Shown here: positions 45,657-57,030 of the stretch, piece after piece
Layout of the letters: every line of letters starts with the position of its first letter
Position numbering within the stretch: position 1 is the stretch's first letter
Assembly: GCF_900109095.1 (NCBI RefSeq)
Contig: NZ_FNYZ01000014.1
Coordinates: 99,985-163,984, forward strand
Direction: 5' to 3'
From: Sphingobium sp. AP50
GTDB lineage: Bacteria; Pseudomonadota; Alphaproteobacteria; Sphingomonadales; Sphingomonadaceae
DNA: 64,000 nucleotides
Position numbers and translations under genes: made by a program
The notes under the pieces: generated by a model
What the model saw: the letters and a program-made list of their open reading frames with translations, nothing else
Database searches by the model: none
What the model was told of the DNA's origin: nothing

Positions 45657-46841
45657 ATGATCTCCTTCGATGACGCTCTTGCGCTTGTCAAAGTAGCCGC
45701 GCTTCCGTTGGGTCCGGAAACCGTAGCGCTTGGCGATGCGCATGGTCGGATTCTTGCGGCGCCGTGCATCGCGCAAATTACCTCGCCCGCCGGCGACGTC
45801 TCGGCGATGGATGGTTACGCCCTGCGGGATCAAGACCTCTCGCTGAGCACTCCGTTCGAGGTCGTCGGCACCGCTTTTCCAGGAACACCTTTTGAGGGCA
45901 CCGTCAGACTGCTCGAATGCGTGCGGGTATTCACTGGCGCGCTTATTCCCGGCGGCGCCGATCGGGTTGTCGTGCAGGAAGAGGTCCAACGCGACGGATC
46001 ACTCGCGACAATGCTCCACCCGTCCACCGCGCGTCGGCACATTCGACAGGCGGGGCTGGACTTCGCGGCAGGCGATGCGCTCCTTCCGGCCGGCCGCCGG
46101 CTCGATCCGCAGGCGATAGTGGCCGCAGCCGGTGCCGACCTGGATGAGCTCGAAGTCTGGCGGCGACCCCGCATATCCATATTAGGGACAGGGGACGAGC
46201 TGCTCCCTCCCGGCAGCGCGCGCTTACGCCGGTTCGCCATTCCCGAGAGCATTTCTTATGGGGTCGCAGCGCTCGCTGAGACTTGGGGCGCGCAGATCAT
46301 CGGCCGGCACCGCATCTCCGACGACATCGCCACGATTACCCACGCGGCCGGTGAGGCCGCGCGCTCTGCCGATCTCGTCATCATGACAGGCGGCGCTTCC
46401 GTCGGAGAGCGGGACTTTTCCAAGCAAGCATTCATCGGCCTCGGCGCAGAAATCTTGTTCCCGAGGGTTCTGATGAAGCCAGGCAAGCCGGTATGGTTCG
46501 GCCGCCTCGGGACAACGCTCGTTCTTGGCCTCCCGGGCAATCCGAGCTCTGCAATGGTCACCGCTCGACTGTTCCTCACAACCCTCCTTGCAGGGCTTAC
46601 GGGACGGGAGCCATCACATGCGTTGCAATGGCGCCGCGCCCGTTTGGCCAGCCCGCTACCATCGACCGGAGTTCGTGAGACATTTCTTCGTGCTTATGCC
46701 GACCCTGACGGTATCGTGAAGGTCGATAATCAGGATTCCGGCATGCAGCTTGAACTCGCGAACGCCACGCTGCTCGTCCGGCAGACGCCCAATTCGCCCG
46801 CGCTTGCCGCCGGAGAAATGGTCGATGTCATCGACTTTTGA
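45657..46841 (+). CDS. moeA: Molybdopterin molybdenumtransferase
   Basis: 394 residues, the usual MoeA length. Motifs: SAMDGYALRD (domain with active Asp), RVFTGALIPGGADRVVVQEEV, and the MoCF-type ILGTGDELLPPGS ... MTGGASVGERDF ... GLPGNPSSAMV. It inserts molybdate in adenylated molybdopterin. An in-frame ATG four codons earlier (45645) is an alternative start. Together with moaA it is a partial cofactor set; moaC, moaD, moaE and mogA are not visible. Confidence 0.95.
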   Translation: MISFDDALALVKVAALPLGPETVALGDAHGRILAAPCIAQITSPAGDVSAMDGYALRDQDLSLSTPFEVVGTAFPGTPFEGTVRLLECVRVFTGALIPGGADRVVVQEEVQRDGSLATMLHPSTARRHIRQAGLDFAAGDALLPAGRRLDPQAIVAAAGADLDELEVWRRPRISILGTGDELLPPGSARLRRFAIPESISYGVAALAETWGAQIIGRHRISDDIATITHAAGEAARSADLVIMTGGASVGERDFSKQAFIGLGAEILFPRVLMKPGKPVWFGRLGTTLVLGLPGNPSSAMVTARLFLTTLLAGLTGREPSHALQWRRARLASPLPSTGVRETFLRAYADPDGIVKVDNQDSGMQLELANATLLVRQTPNSPALAAGEMVDVIDF

Positions 46842-46854
46842 TCACCGTACCAAA

Positions 46855-47052
46855 TGGGCCCCTTCCGCTTTTTCGAAAATGACCAGGCGCTTCTTGCTCA
46901 GTATCCGCCTCGCCGTCTCATCCCTATTCTGTTTCTTGCAGCACCTGCTCTTGCGACACAGCCTCTGTCCGCGATGAACTATGCGTATCCGTCCTCTATG
47001 TCAGCCACGACCGGGACGAAGTCGGTTGGCTGGTGCCCAGCGTGATCGAAAT
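46855..47052 (+). pseudogene. Decayed 3' end of modC (molybdate ABC transporter ATPase)
   Basis: The stretch 46968-47052 translates in one frame to RDELCVSVLYVSHDRDEVGW followed by LVPSVIEIGA and a stop. VLYVSHDRDEV is the conserved H-loop region of ModC. Upstream, in another frame, ALLAQ (about 46890-46904) fits the GRALLAQPRLL segment before the Walker B site, but Walker B itself is gone. So it is a frame-shifted, truncated remnant directly after moeA. No intact modABC is visible. Confidence 0.6.
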
Positions 47053-47064
47053 CGGCGCCTGACC

Positions 47065-47077
47065 TATACGCAAGTAT
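47065..47077 (+). promoter_or_regulatory. TAC-N4-GTA operator copy before katG
   Basis: TATACGCAAGTAT, centred about 114 bases before the katG start. A second half-site GCGTATAG follows at 47093-47100; TATAGC there could also be the -10 element. Confidence 0.65.
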
Positions 47078-47184
47078 GCCGTTTGTGCGCAGCGTATAGC
47101 CGACAGCCGCACCTCGCGCCGTGCATCAATCTTCCCCGATGGAAACACCAAGGCTTAAGCCCTTGCGCGAACGAGGTATCGACA

Positions 47185-49410
<2,226 letters not shown>

Positions 49411-49498
49411 AGAACGGCTTCCAAGGCTGGCAGACGCTTAAGTGTACTGAAGCCAAGATCATTGCTCATCATCTGTGCGGGGTCGTCGAGAGTAGAAA

Positions 49499-50611
49499 AT
49501 GAGCACTCGTTCGCAGCGTTACATCATCGAGCCCAAATCGGCCTGCCCAGTGCATCTGCGGCGTTCAAGCGGAGGTCCGCTTGGCCGGGTCACCTTAGAC
49601 ATCGAGGAAGTGGCGCGCTGCGCGTGGAATGAGATCCTCCAAACGGCGCCGAGCGGTTCGACTCTGTTCGGTCTCCTAGAAGATTTACTCGAGCCTGGGA
49701 CCGATCTTGTATGGCGTGAAAACGGTCCGGGACGGGGCACCGAAATGCGCCGCTCCTTTTCGGGTCTGTTCGGCAGATTCTTCGCGCGCGCATATCTTGC
49801 GCAGCATCACGACTTCGTCTGGTTCGCATCCATTGATGGCGATAATTTTCATCTGTCCAGAAATTGGCGGGTCAGTCGCAAGCCCCGCTCGAAAACCGAA
49901 ATGCCAGACTGGGTCTGCGCACGTCCCGGCGAACTTGCGATCGGGGAAGCCAAGGGCTCACATCAGAAAGGCAATGCCACAAGGGGCGGTGTCCCAGGGC
50001 CGATCAAGACTGCCAGCGGTCAGATCACGGGCATTCGTGTCCAAAAGCGCCAGCCTCCGGGATCGCGGGTCCAATGGCGTTCCAAGCGGGTAAAGGGATG
50101 GGCAGTGATGTCGCGTTGGGGCCTAGCTGATCCGCCGCGCGATCCGTTCCTATATGCTCTCGACCCTGAGACCGAGGGCGACAAGCCGACGCCCGAGGAA
50201 CATGATGACCTCGTACAGGCCGTCGCGCGCGTCCACGTGGCACAGACAGCCCAGGGCCTTGGCCTTTTGAAGATGAGCGACGACGGACTGATCCCAGTCG
50301 CGCGTTCACGCATGCGCATTGTCACGGACGAGGAGAAGCGATCGTTCTCCGGGTCGGTCATATCTCCGTTCGGCCTTCTCGACGTCGATCTCGACACGGC
50401 AAGGACGCTGGCGGCGTCGTTGCCCCAGCCTGGCCTCGTCCGTTTTGTCGGCCTCGATGAGGGTGTGTTCCAAAGCTACCTCGAGGGTAGTCCTATCAAA
50501 CCCCGTGAGCGCGAACGGATCGGTGACCTGTCGGTACTCGGTCGGGACGGCCTCATCGTCGCACCGATTGAACAAGTAATCAATCTAAACGGGCAAGCCG
50601 AGCAATCTTGA
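49499..50611 (+). CDS. Unknown protein with PD-(D/E)XK nuclease-like motif
   Basis: 370 residues, no signal or membrane segment, no family that I recognise. Residues about 130-160 read MPDWVCARPGELAIGEAKGS, which fits the PD ... ExK pattern of the PD-(D/E)XK nuclease superfamily. A basic stretch follows (VQKRQPPGSRVQWRSKRVKGW). It could be a DNA-acting enzyme linked with the defence island to its right, or a phage remnant. The evidence is one motif; the fold is not proven. It ends before a 28-base palindrome shared with the convergent SDR. Confidence 0.7.
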   Translation: MSTRSQRYIIEPKSACPVHLRRSSGGPLGRVTLDIEEVARCAWNEILQTAPSGSTLFGLLEDLLEPGTDLVWRENGPGRGTEMRRSFSGLFGRFFARAYLAQHHDFVWFASIDGDNFHLSRNWRVSRKPRSKTEMPDWVCARPGELAIGEAKGSHQKGNATRGGVPGPIKTASGQITGIRVQKRQPPGSRVQWRSKRVKGWAVMSRWGLADPPRDPFLYALDPETEGDKPTPEEHDDLVQAVARVHVAQTAQGLGLLKMSDDGLIPVARSRMRIVTDEEKRSFSGSVISPFGLLDVDLDTARTLAASLPQPGLVRFVGLDEGVFQSYLEGSPIKPRERERIGDLSVLGRDGLIVAPIEQVINLNGQAEQS

Positions 50612-50670
50612 GGCGTAAGCAGGGCGGAGGGTTCGCTATCTTTTGGTAAGGCGTTCGTTCCCCCTTAGAA

Positions 50671-50698
50671 CGCGCGCGAGGGCATGCCCTCGCGCGCG
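50671..50698. terminator. 28-base perfect palindrome between convergent genes
   Basis: CGCGCGCGAGGGCA is followed directly by its reverse complement. It lies 60 bases after one stop and 6 bases before the other, so it can act as a bidirectional hairpin. Confidence 0.7.
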
Positions 50699-50704
50699 CT
50701 TGGT

Positions 50705-51454
50705 TCAAAGGTTGAAGCCGCCACTCAAATCTAGGGACTGACCGTCCAGCCACCGCGATTGGTCCGTTACGAGAAACAAGACTGCGTCGGCAATGTCCTC
50801 GGGTTTCCCGATGCGATCAAGAGCCTGCATCGACTTGACCATATTGCGGCCCTCTTCGTTACCTAGAACGATCTGAGCCATGTCGGTGTCGATCGCCCCC
50901 GGTGCAACTGCGTTGACCCGAATGCCGCGAGGACCAAGCTCCTTCGCCAGATTTCTCGTCAATACGGCAATGGCGCCCTTTGTTGCTGTGTAGACGGATG
51001 CGCCATTCATCGCAGTAGAAACAACATTGGACGACCACAGGACTATGCGCCCGCCGGTATGCATGAATGGAAGCAGCTGCTGGACGAGGAAAAACGGTGC
51101 TCGCACGTTGACGGCGAATTGATAGTCAAAATTCTCGACTGTCTGTTCCTCGATTGAACTCAGACCGCTGGTACCGGCATTCGCCGCAAGGATGTCGATT
51201 TTGGAAACTCCAAGCTCCTTGATCGCACGCGCAACTTGATGCGCGCCATCAGGCGCCGACAGGTCGGCAGCGACCAAGTCTACGCGTCCGCCCCCTGCTC
51301 GAATTTCCTCCGCGACCGCTTCTGCGCCTGCCGTGCTGTTGCTGTAATGCGCAATGATATGCGCGCCTGCTTTGGCGAGGCGTAATGCCGTTGCGCGGCC
51401 TAAACCGCGCGAAGCGCCTGTGATGAGCGCTGTCTGATTTTCAAGCTGTTTCAC
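50705..51454 (-). CDS. Short-chain dehydrogenase/reductase (3-oxoacyl-ACP reductase-like)
   Basis: 249 residues with all classical SDR motifs: ALITGASRGLGRATAL, DLSAPDG, AANAGTSG (NAG), catalytic Ser in IVLWSSNVVS, YTATKGA (YxxxK), VAPGAIDTDM and WLDGQSLDLSGG. A typical NAD(P)H oxidoreductase of unspecified substrate. It is the last gene to the right with the shared operator (about 63 bases upstream). Confidence 0.93.
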   Translation of the reverse strand: MKQLENQTALITGASRGLGRATALRLAKAGAHIIAHYSNSTAGAEAVAEEIRAGGGRVDLVAADLSAPDGAHQVARAIKELGVSKIDILAANAGTSGLSSIEEQTVENFDYQFAVNVRAPFFLVQQLLPFMHTGGRIVLWSSNVVSTAMNGASVYTATKGAIAVLTRNLAKELGPRGIRVNAVAPGAIDTDMAQIVLGNEEGRNMVKSMQALDRIGKPEDIADAVLFLVTDQSRWLDGQSLDLSGGFNL

Positions 51455-51510
51455 ACGGAATCCTTTGTCTAGGTTTCCGCAGGCTAGCTGTCGACGCCGT
51501 GCAAATCATT

Positions 51511-51523
51511 CATACGTGGGTTT
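51511..51523 (-). promoter_or_regulatory. TAC-N4-GTA-like operator copy before SDR gene
   Basis: In gene orientation AAACCCACGTATG, centred about 63 bases before the start at 51454. It is the rightmost copy in the window. Confidence 0.6.
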
Positions 51524-51603
51524 AAAAGGCGCTCAGCAGCTGCTCAATGATCCACCGACGTTCGAGGATCGTCCTGAGCTTCGTCGATAGAAACCCGATT
51601 GCA

Positions 51604-52479
51604 TCAGACTGCTGCGGGACCTTCTTTCAACAAGATACATGCCATGAAATTTAGCGGGGCGCTCAAACCATGCTGGCGAGCCAAACGCGCAATCACGCCA
51701 TTGCGTGCGTCCGCCTCGGTTTGACGCCCAGCCAGACGATCAGCGTGGATGGAGTTGATCGAATCTGGGGGACCATTCTGGTAATTGTCCACGACTTCAT
51801 CGGGCAGCCTATCGGTTAGCACGGCTCCCTCCGCCCTACCGACAGCGACACATTCGCGAACAAATGCCCGCATGAGCTCGGCGATCTCTGCATCTCGCGC
51901 TATTCCGGAGGGCTGCATGGTCAATGCGTTGACGGCGCCAGCACAGTTGATCGCAAGCTTGCGCCATGCAGCGGATTGCCAATCTTCGACTGTCTGAACA
52001 TCAATCGACGTGTCAGTGAACAACGCGGCAAAATCGTGGCCATTTGCGTTTGCAGGGACGACTATAGACCCATCCCGGCGCTGCTTCACGCTACCCGGCT
52101 TTGTCCGCTCCGCGGGGATGTCCACGATTGCAGGTACAATGCGATCGCGATTAACCGACGGAAACCGCGAAAGATGTTCAACGCCATTCTGCAAGACGGC
52201 CACGCGCGTATTGAGGTCGCTTAGCGCATTGATCCAGCTCGCTGCTCCCAAGGCGTCGTAAGTCTTAGTGGCAACGATCACCCAATCGACCGTTTCGGCC
52301 TTTGATAAGTCAACGATCTGCCGTGGCGTTGCCGTTATAAGTCCTTGGGGCGTCTCCACATTCAGATGTTCAAAGGGTGTCCGTACACAAAACGTCAGAT
52401 CGATTGCCGGGCGCTTTGTCAGCCACGCCCCAACGGTGGCTCCGATCGCGCCCGCCCCGACAACCGCAACTTTGCTCAC
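51604..52479 (-). CDS. 2-dehydropantoate 2-reductase-like protein
   Basis: 291 residues from a GTG at 52479, giving MSKVAVVGAGAIGATVGAWL; the frame is open to 52584 but the extension is not protein-like. It has the N-terminal NADP site GAGAIG and the helical C-terminal domain with the catalytic-type Lys in AAWRKLAINCAGAVNALT. The ApbA/PanE family makes pantoate, but many members act on other 2-keto acids. It stands alone, so pantothenate synthesis is not assured. Confidence 0.88.
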   Translation of the reverse strand: MSKVAVVGAGAIGATVGAWLTKRPAIDLTFCVRTPFEHLNVETPQGLITATPRQIVDLSKAETVDWVIVATKTYDALGAASWINALSDLNTRVAVLQNGVEHLSRFPSVNRDRIVPAIVDIPAERTKPGSVKQRRDGSIVVPANANGHDFAALFTDTSIDVQTVEDWQSAAWRKLAINCAGAVNALTMQPSGIARDAEIAELMRAFVRECVAVGRAEGAVLTDRLPDEVVDNYQNGPPDSINSIHADRLAGRQTEADARNGVIARLARQHGLSAPLNFMACILLKEGPAAV

Positions 52480-52653
52480 CAGCGTGCTTTCTAATTTAGA
52501 TCGAGCCCTAAAAATCACTAAATCAAGTGATCCGTAGTTTTGACGCCGCGGGCCCGATCGCAGGGAATCGGATCTGGCGTCCAAGAATTATAGGCAAGTT
52601 TTATCGTCTGACACGTCATACCCTTTCGCGCTCTCTACCACAGAAAACAACCT

Positions 52654-52812
52654 TTACCGACTGTGCGCATTGATCTCTTTCGCTAGACGTAGAGCGTCTG
52701 GCAACCGGACGCTCGCGACCAGCTTTAGACATTCAGCGTCGGTGATGTAAGCGTCGGCTTTTGCCGCAACCTGTCGTTCAGATCGCGCAAACCTGCCAGT
52801 CCGCCGTGCGCC
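52654..52812 (-). pseudogene. Possible fragment of a decayed gene
   Basis: A 52-codon frame without a start codon ends in RQVAAKADAYITDAECLKLV then ASVRLPDALRLAKEINAHSR and stop. The composition is strongly protein-like, whereas other frames here are not. I recognise no family. It may be the tail of a gene interrupted when the defence island arrived. The rest of 52480-53068 shows no gene. Confidence 0.3.
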
Positions 52813-53068
52813 CTATTTCGCCTTGGCCGAGCTCTGCGGTGCTCAAAATTGCAGGCAGTCCGCTTCATACCCGCTGGCCGCGTGCAGCGGCTTCCGCATC
52901 GCGCGATTTTGGGGGGGAACCAGCCTGTCCGGTTTGGCGCGGGCGTCGCCGTGAATACCCGTTCGTTCAGGCGGCCAACCAAGCGCTCGAACTGCTTCAC
53001 ATGCCGGACGTGGGTTATCGCCGTATGAGGGCACCACTGATCCGTGATTGTCGCCGCGATCCCGATCG

Positions 53069-54952
53069 TTAGATCTCGAACTCGGGAACACCCGCATTGG
53101 CCAACAACTGGAACAGCTCCGCCACCTTATTGCGCTGACCCCGTCCCCGGCAGAACGCGAAAATCGCTCGCTGCTTCGCGCGCGACAGCGCGACGAAGAA
53201 GGTCGCCAGCCCCTCGGCATCCCCCGGCTTGTGTGACCACCACGCCTGATCGTCGAGGCCCACAAACACCACCGTGTCATATTCGAGCCCTTTGCTCTTA
53301 TGTACGGTCATTAGCGGGATCTGACCGGTCCCCTCGAAGGCGTCCAAAGCAGCGGACCAGCTTGTTGCACCCAAGGCGCTCGCTACGAGATGCGTCCTGA
53401 ACGCTTCGACAGCGATATCGAGGAGCTCGCCCTGGGCATATTCAGGATAGCTCCGTCTAAGCGAATCCATCCCGAGAAAGGCGAAGGCCCGCCCCGCCAG
53501 CGTGGCGGCGCTGTCTCCCGCAGGCACCAGTTGGGCCATGTCACTTCGCAGGCTCTTCACCCAGCCTGCGAGCAACGCCTCGCATTGCGCGTCGCCTACC
53601 ATATCGTCGCCGGCAACCGCCCTCAGATCGCGCATCGCGTCGGAGCAGTGCTGCCACGCGGCTGGCGCGCGCTGATCCGCCCCGAGCCGTAGAAGCGCGA
53701 GTGCGAGCTTTGCTGCGCTATCGCTCAATAGATCTTGCAGGCTCATCTTGCCGAGCAGTTGTGCTTCGTTGCGGATCCGAAGCCCCGCTTCCGAGAAGCG
53801 TTTCGCAAGATCGGCTTCGAAAAGGTCGGCGCGTTGCTTGACCAGGATCACATAATCGCGCGGTTGGCGTCCGCGCGCCTGCATGTCGCTCAAGAGCCAA
53901 CGTGCGAGATGCAGCGCCTCGCTGTCTTTCGTGGCGCTGCTCCACACCTGTGCGACATCGCCATCGACTTGTTGTTCGGTCCGCGAAACACCCTCGGCCG
54001 CCTGTGGATCGAGCGCCCGCGCAACAACATGCTGGATCCGCACGAGATCAGGTGACGAGCGGAAGTTGAACAACAACGGGATCGGGGCGGCTGCGAAATC
54101 CGCCTTAATCCGGTCGAAAGCGTCGGGCCGGGCCCCCGCCCAGGTCATGATCCGTTGCTTGTCGTCGCCGACCGCCGTTATGATCGACGCCGAGCCGTGA
54201 AACGCCGACATCAGGAAATCATACTGGGAGTAGGTCGTATCTTGGAACTCGTCGACGAACACGAACGGATAGGTCATCTGCAGCGCACGGCGGATATGCG
54301 GGCTCGCACGCATGAGCAGTTCGGCGAGCCTGTTCAGGCTTGTGAAGGTCATACTCGACCGCGGCTGGGCTTGGAGCATGCGCGGCCACCAGCGCTGGAC
54401 TGCCAACTCCGGTCCCGACTGCGCCGCCTGCTGCTGTAACGGTAATCGATACCGGCCGACATAACTGGATTCAAATCCGAAGGCGGAAATGCCTGCGATT
54501 GCCGGCTGCCACTCAACCGGCGCCGCCAGCCGGCTTTCCGTCAGATGGCCCTCGGTCTGCTGTTTTGTCGGCAACCAGATATCGTAGGGCCGGCTCGGTC
54601 GCCAAGGCATCGGAATGGCCGGCTGGAAACGGTCCACCAGTCCTTTGGTGAAAGCATCGAAGGTGAGCGATGTGAACCGATTGGCGAGTTCGGGTGGGCA
54701 GCGCTTTCGCACGCGCGCCGCGAGATTATCGGCAGCGTCGGTCTTGAAGGAGATAGCGAGCACGCGGAAGGGGGCCGGGCAGATGCCTGTTTCGAGCAGA
54801 TAGGCCGCGCGCTGGGCGAGAAATTCGGTCTTGCCGGCGCCCGGCCCGGCGATGATCGAGGTCGAGCCCGGCGCTCGCAAAGCGCGCCAGGCATTGGGTT
54901 CGAGATCGTCGATCCCGCGCGGCCTCCAGTCGTCAGGGGCAATGAGGGGCAT
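53069..54952 (-). CDS. UvrD/Rep-like helicase, GajB-like (Gabija-type defence)
   Basis: 627 residues, superfamily 1 helicase: Walker A IAGPGAGKTEFLAQRAA near residue 37, FVDEFQDTTYSQYDFL (Walker B), AVGDDKQRIMTWAGA (motif III), then LMTVHKSKGLEYDTVVFVGL (motif V) and ALSRAKQRAIF (motif VI). In Gabija, GajB is a UvrD-like protein that works with the OLD nuclease GajA to stop phage. The gene directly follows an OLD-family gene with a single base between stop and start. It is longer than the reference GajB (about 490), so it could be a related class 2 OLD/helicase variant. Confidence 0.85.
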   Translation of the reverse strand: MPLIAPDDWRPRGIDDLEPNAWRALRAPGSTSIIAGPGAGKTEFLAQRAAYLLETGICPAPFRVLAISFKTDAADNLAARVRKRCPPELANRFTSLTFDAFTKGLVDRFQPAIPMPWRPSRPYDIWLPTKQQTEGHLTESRLAAPVEWQPAIAGISAFGFESSYVGRYRLPLQQQAAQSGPELAVQRWWPRMLQAQPRSSMTFTSLNRLAELLMRASPHIRRALQMTYPFVFVDEFQDTTYSQYDFLMSAFHGSASIITAVGDDKQRIMTWAGARPDAFDRIKADFAAAPIPLLFNFRSSPDLVRIQHVVARALDPQAAEGVSRTEQQVDGDVAQVWSSATKDSEALHLARWLLSDMQARGRQPRDYVILVKQRADLFEADLAKRFSEAGLRIRNEAQLLGKMSLQDLLSDSAAKLALALLRLGADQRAPAAWQHCSDAMRDLRAVAGDDMVGDAQCEALLAGWVKSLRSDMAQLVPAGDSAATLAGRAFAFLGMDSLRRSYPEYAQGELLDIAVEAFRTHLVASALGATSWSAALDAFEGTGQIPLMTVHKSKGLEYDTVVFVGLDDQAWWSHKPGDAEGLATFFVALSRAKQRAIFAFCRGRGQRNKVAELFQLLANAGVPEFEI

Positions 54953-54953
54953 A

Positions 54954-56921
54954 TTATGACGCCGGTGGCGGTGCGGGAGGAGGTGGCGCCAAGCGCTGCA
55001 CTATCGATTGCAGCAGTGCGCGCAACTCGGGCGGGGCGCTGGCCGCCATGTCCGCCGGCGCCATCGCGCTTAGCACGCGGACGTGGGTGCTGGGCTTCCC
55101 CCGCCCGAGGAAAAGATAGCGATACCAGCGGAGGTCCGTATCCGCCGTGGTGGCATAAAGATGGCCGAGATGGTGCTCGCCGAGCACTGCATCACGCGGA
55201 TCGCCCTGACCGGAGGGCCCGGTTCGTCCCGGTTCGGACACGCGATAGGCCGCCGGGAAGGCGCACAGCATCGAATAGTCGAGGTCGAGCGGCGCCGCGA
55301 AGTAGACGTTGAAGCGACGGAGATGCTCGATCCATCCGATAATGCCCGCGGTGTCGGCCTGATTGAAGCCGTCGAAGGCAGCGACACCGAGCAGGTCCAG
55401 GCCGTCCTTGAGAACATTTGCCGCCGGCAGACCGATTGCTAGGAGCTGCTCGCAGCTCGTCTTGATCCGACCCCAGCCGCCGCCATTGCGTCCCCAGTCG
55501 AGATCAAGCAGCGTTGCGTGCGGAATGTCGAGCGCATTGAGCAGGCGCCACAGGTGGTTCACATGCCGGCCGCCAAGCGGCACGACCGCAACGAAAGACC
55601 GGTCAATCTCAAGCCCCATCGCCTCTGCTAGGCGTGGTAACACGACCTCTTCTGATGCTCCCTCGCCCAGCACGACAAACTTCGCGAAATAGAGCTCCGG
55701 GTAGGTCCGCACGGCTTCACGCACGAACTTCGATGCCTCCTCGATATTCTCGGGAAGCTCGATACGCCTGACCTGCGCCGTTCGGCTCTTTGGCTTGAGC
55801 CGGAAATAGCGCACCTGCTCCGGCTCGACGCGCGCCAGAATGCTCGCCGAATGGCTAGAGATGATCGCCTGCGCTCGCGCGCCTGCCGTCAGATCTTCGA
55901 TCTGCTTCACGATCCGCGCGAGGTAGAATGGCGCGAGATTGTTCTCGGGCTCTTCGACGGCGATTAGCGTCAACGCCGGTAGTGGGACGCCTCCAGGCTG
56001 GAAACCCGTGCCGGCGCCTGCGCCGGCGATGCCCGCCTCGACATCGAGTGTAGCTGCGGTCATCGCGAGGTGAAACAGTGAACGCTGACCGTCGCTCAGA
56101 TCGTCGAGCGCTCGCTCGCGCCCAGCTTCATCGGGCCTGAACATCACCTGGACCTTGCGAATGAACTCCTGAAATCGAAGGTCGATCGGGCGGAATAGAG
56201 GGGTAGTGTCGGTGCCCGCTGTATGCACCTCCTGCCAACGCCGCGTGACCGCACTTGCCACCAAACCGACCGCGGCTTCGCCGGCAAAGGCGGTATTGAG
56301 CTGCGTGCCGGCCTCCTGAAAGCTCTGCCGGACCGCAGGCGACCAGTTGATCGCCCGCCAGAGGCGCCCGCGCAGGAAAGACGCGACCTGCGAGGCGCCG
56401 TCTCTTGAGGCAGGCACGTAGATCATCTGGATCCGCGCGCGATCGAGCGCCTTGATGTCGATGCAGTCGAGCTCAGTGAACGCTCCTAGCGTTCGCACAG
56501 CCCAATACTTCTGTTCCACCGTCCCTTCGAGCGAACCGTCGTCGGTCCAGGTTGCCTCTATCCGCAGGCGGCATTTCAGCTGGCCGGCATCGTTTGCGGC
56601 CATCTGCTGAAAATATTGCGGAACGGCAGCGCTGGCTCCTGCGCCAGAATCGAGTTCGGGAAAGGCGAGGATAACATCGAGCGACAGGGTGCGGCTGAGT
56701 GGCGGCGCGCTTTCGTCGACCGGCACATGAAAGTCCTGGCGCCTTAGCCGGCGCTCATCACCTGTAATCCCGAACAGTCGCTGAAGCGCCTGCAGGGCAG
56801 CGGTCTTTCCGGCGCCGTTCACACCGACGAACGTGGTGAGACCCTGGCAAAGCTCGATTGTCGTCGCATCCGGCCCGAAGCACCGGAAATTGGTAAGGGT
56901 GAGCTTTTCGATGAACATCAA
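54954..56921 (-). CDS. OLD-family ATP-dependent nuclease, GajA-like (Gabija-type defence)
   Basis: 655 residues. ABC-type ATPase: GVNGAGKT at 33-40, signature LSDGQRSLFHLAM, Walker B LIAVEEPENNLAPF, H-loop IISSHSASIL. The C-terminal TOPRIM nuclease has FVVLGEGASEEVVLPRLAE (metal Glu, near 418) and LLDLDWG (Asp pair, near 472). GajA of Gabija has this same order and cleaves DNA when nucleotide levels fall during infection. About 80 residues longer than reference GajA, with a Pro-rich tail (RLAPPPPAPPPAS). First gene of the pair; divergent from the four-gene operon at 57105. Confidence 0.88.
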   Translation of the reverse strand: MMFIEKLTLTNFRCFGPDATTIELCQGLTTFVGVNGAGKTAALQALQRLFGITGDERRLRRQDFHVPVDESAPPLSRTLSLDVILAFPELDSGAGASAAVPQYFQQMAANDAGQLKCRLRIEATWTDDGSLEGTVEQKYWAVRTLGAFTELDCIDIKALDRARIQMIYVPASRDGASQVASFLRGRLWRAINWSPAVRQSFQEAGTQLNTAFAGEAAVGLVASAVTRRWQEVHTAGTDTTPLFRPIDLRFQEFIRKVQVMFRPDEAGRERALDDLSDGQRSLFHLAMTAATLDVEAGIAGAGAGTGFQPGGVPLPALTLIAVEEPENNLAPFYLARIVKQIEDLTAGARAQAIISSHSASILARVEPEQVRYFRLKPKSRTAQVRRIELPENIEEASKFVREAVRTYPELYFAKFVVLGEGASEEVVLPRLAEAMGLEIDRSFVAVVPLGGRHVNHLWRLLNALDIPHATLLDLDWGRNGGGWGRIKTSCEQLLAIGLPAANVLKDGLDLLGVAAFDGFNQADTAGIIGWIEHLRRFNVYFAAPLDLDYSMLCAFPAAYRVSEPGRTGPSGQGDPRDAVLGEHHLGHLYATTADTDLRWYRYLFLGRGKPSTHVRVLSAMAPADMAASAPPELRALLQSIVQRLAPPPPAPPPAS

Positions 56922-57030
56922 ACCACGCTCGTTGCAAACTGATGGCGCAGTCTAGGTCATTCCTATCGAACTGCCAGCTCCTACGCGGTGGGGCCACTGT
57001 GGTGCGTGGCGGAGTGTCACGATCAGATGA

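Noticed and set aside
46981..47184. N-terminal extension of KatG
   Set aside because: It runs through the modC relic and the katG operator; KatG proteins start as at 47185.
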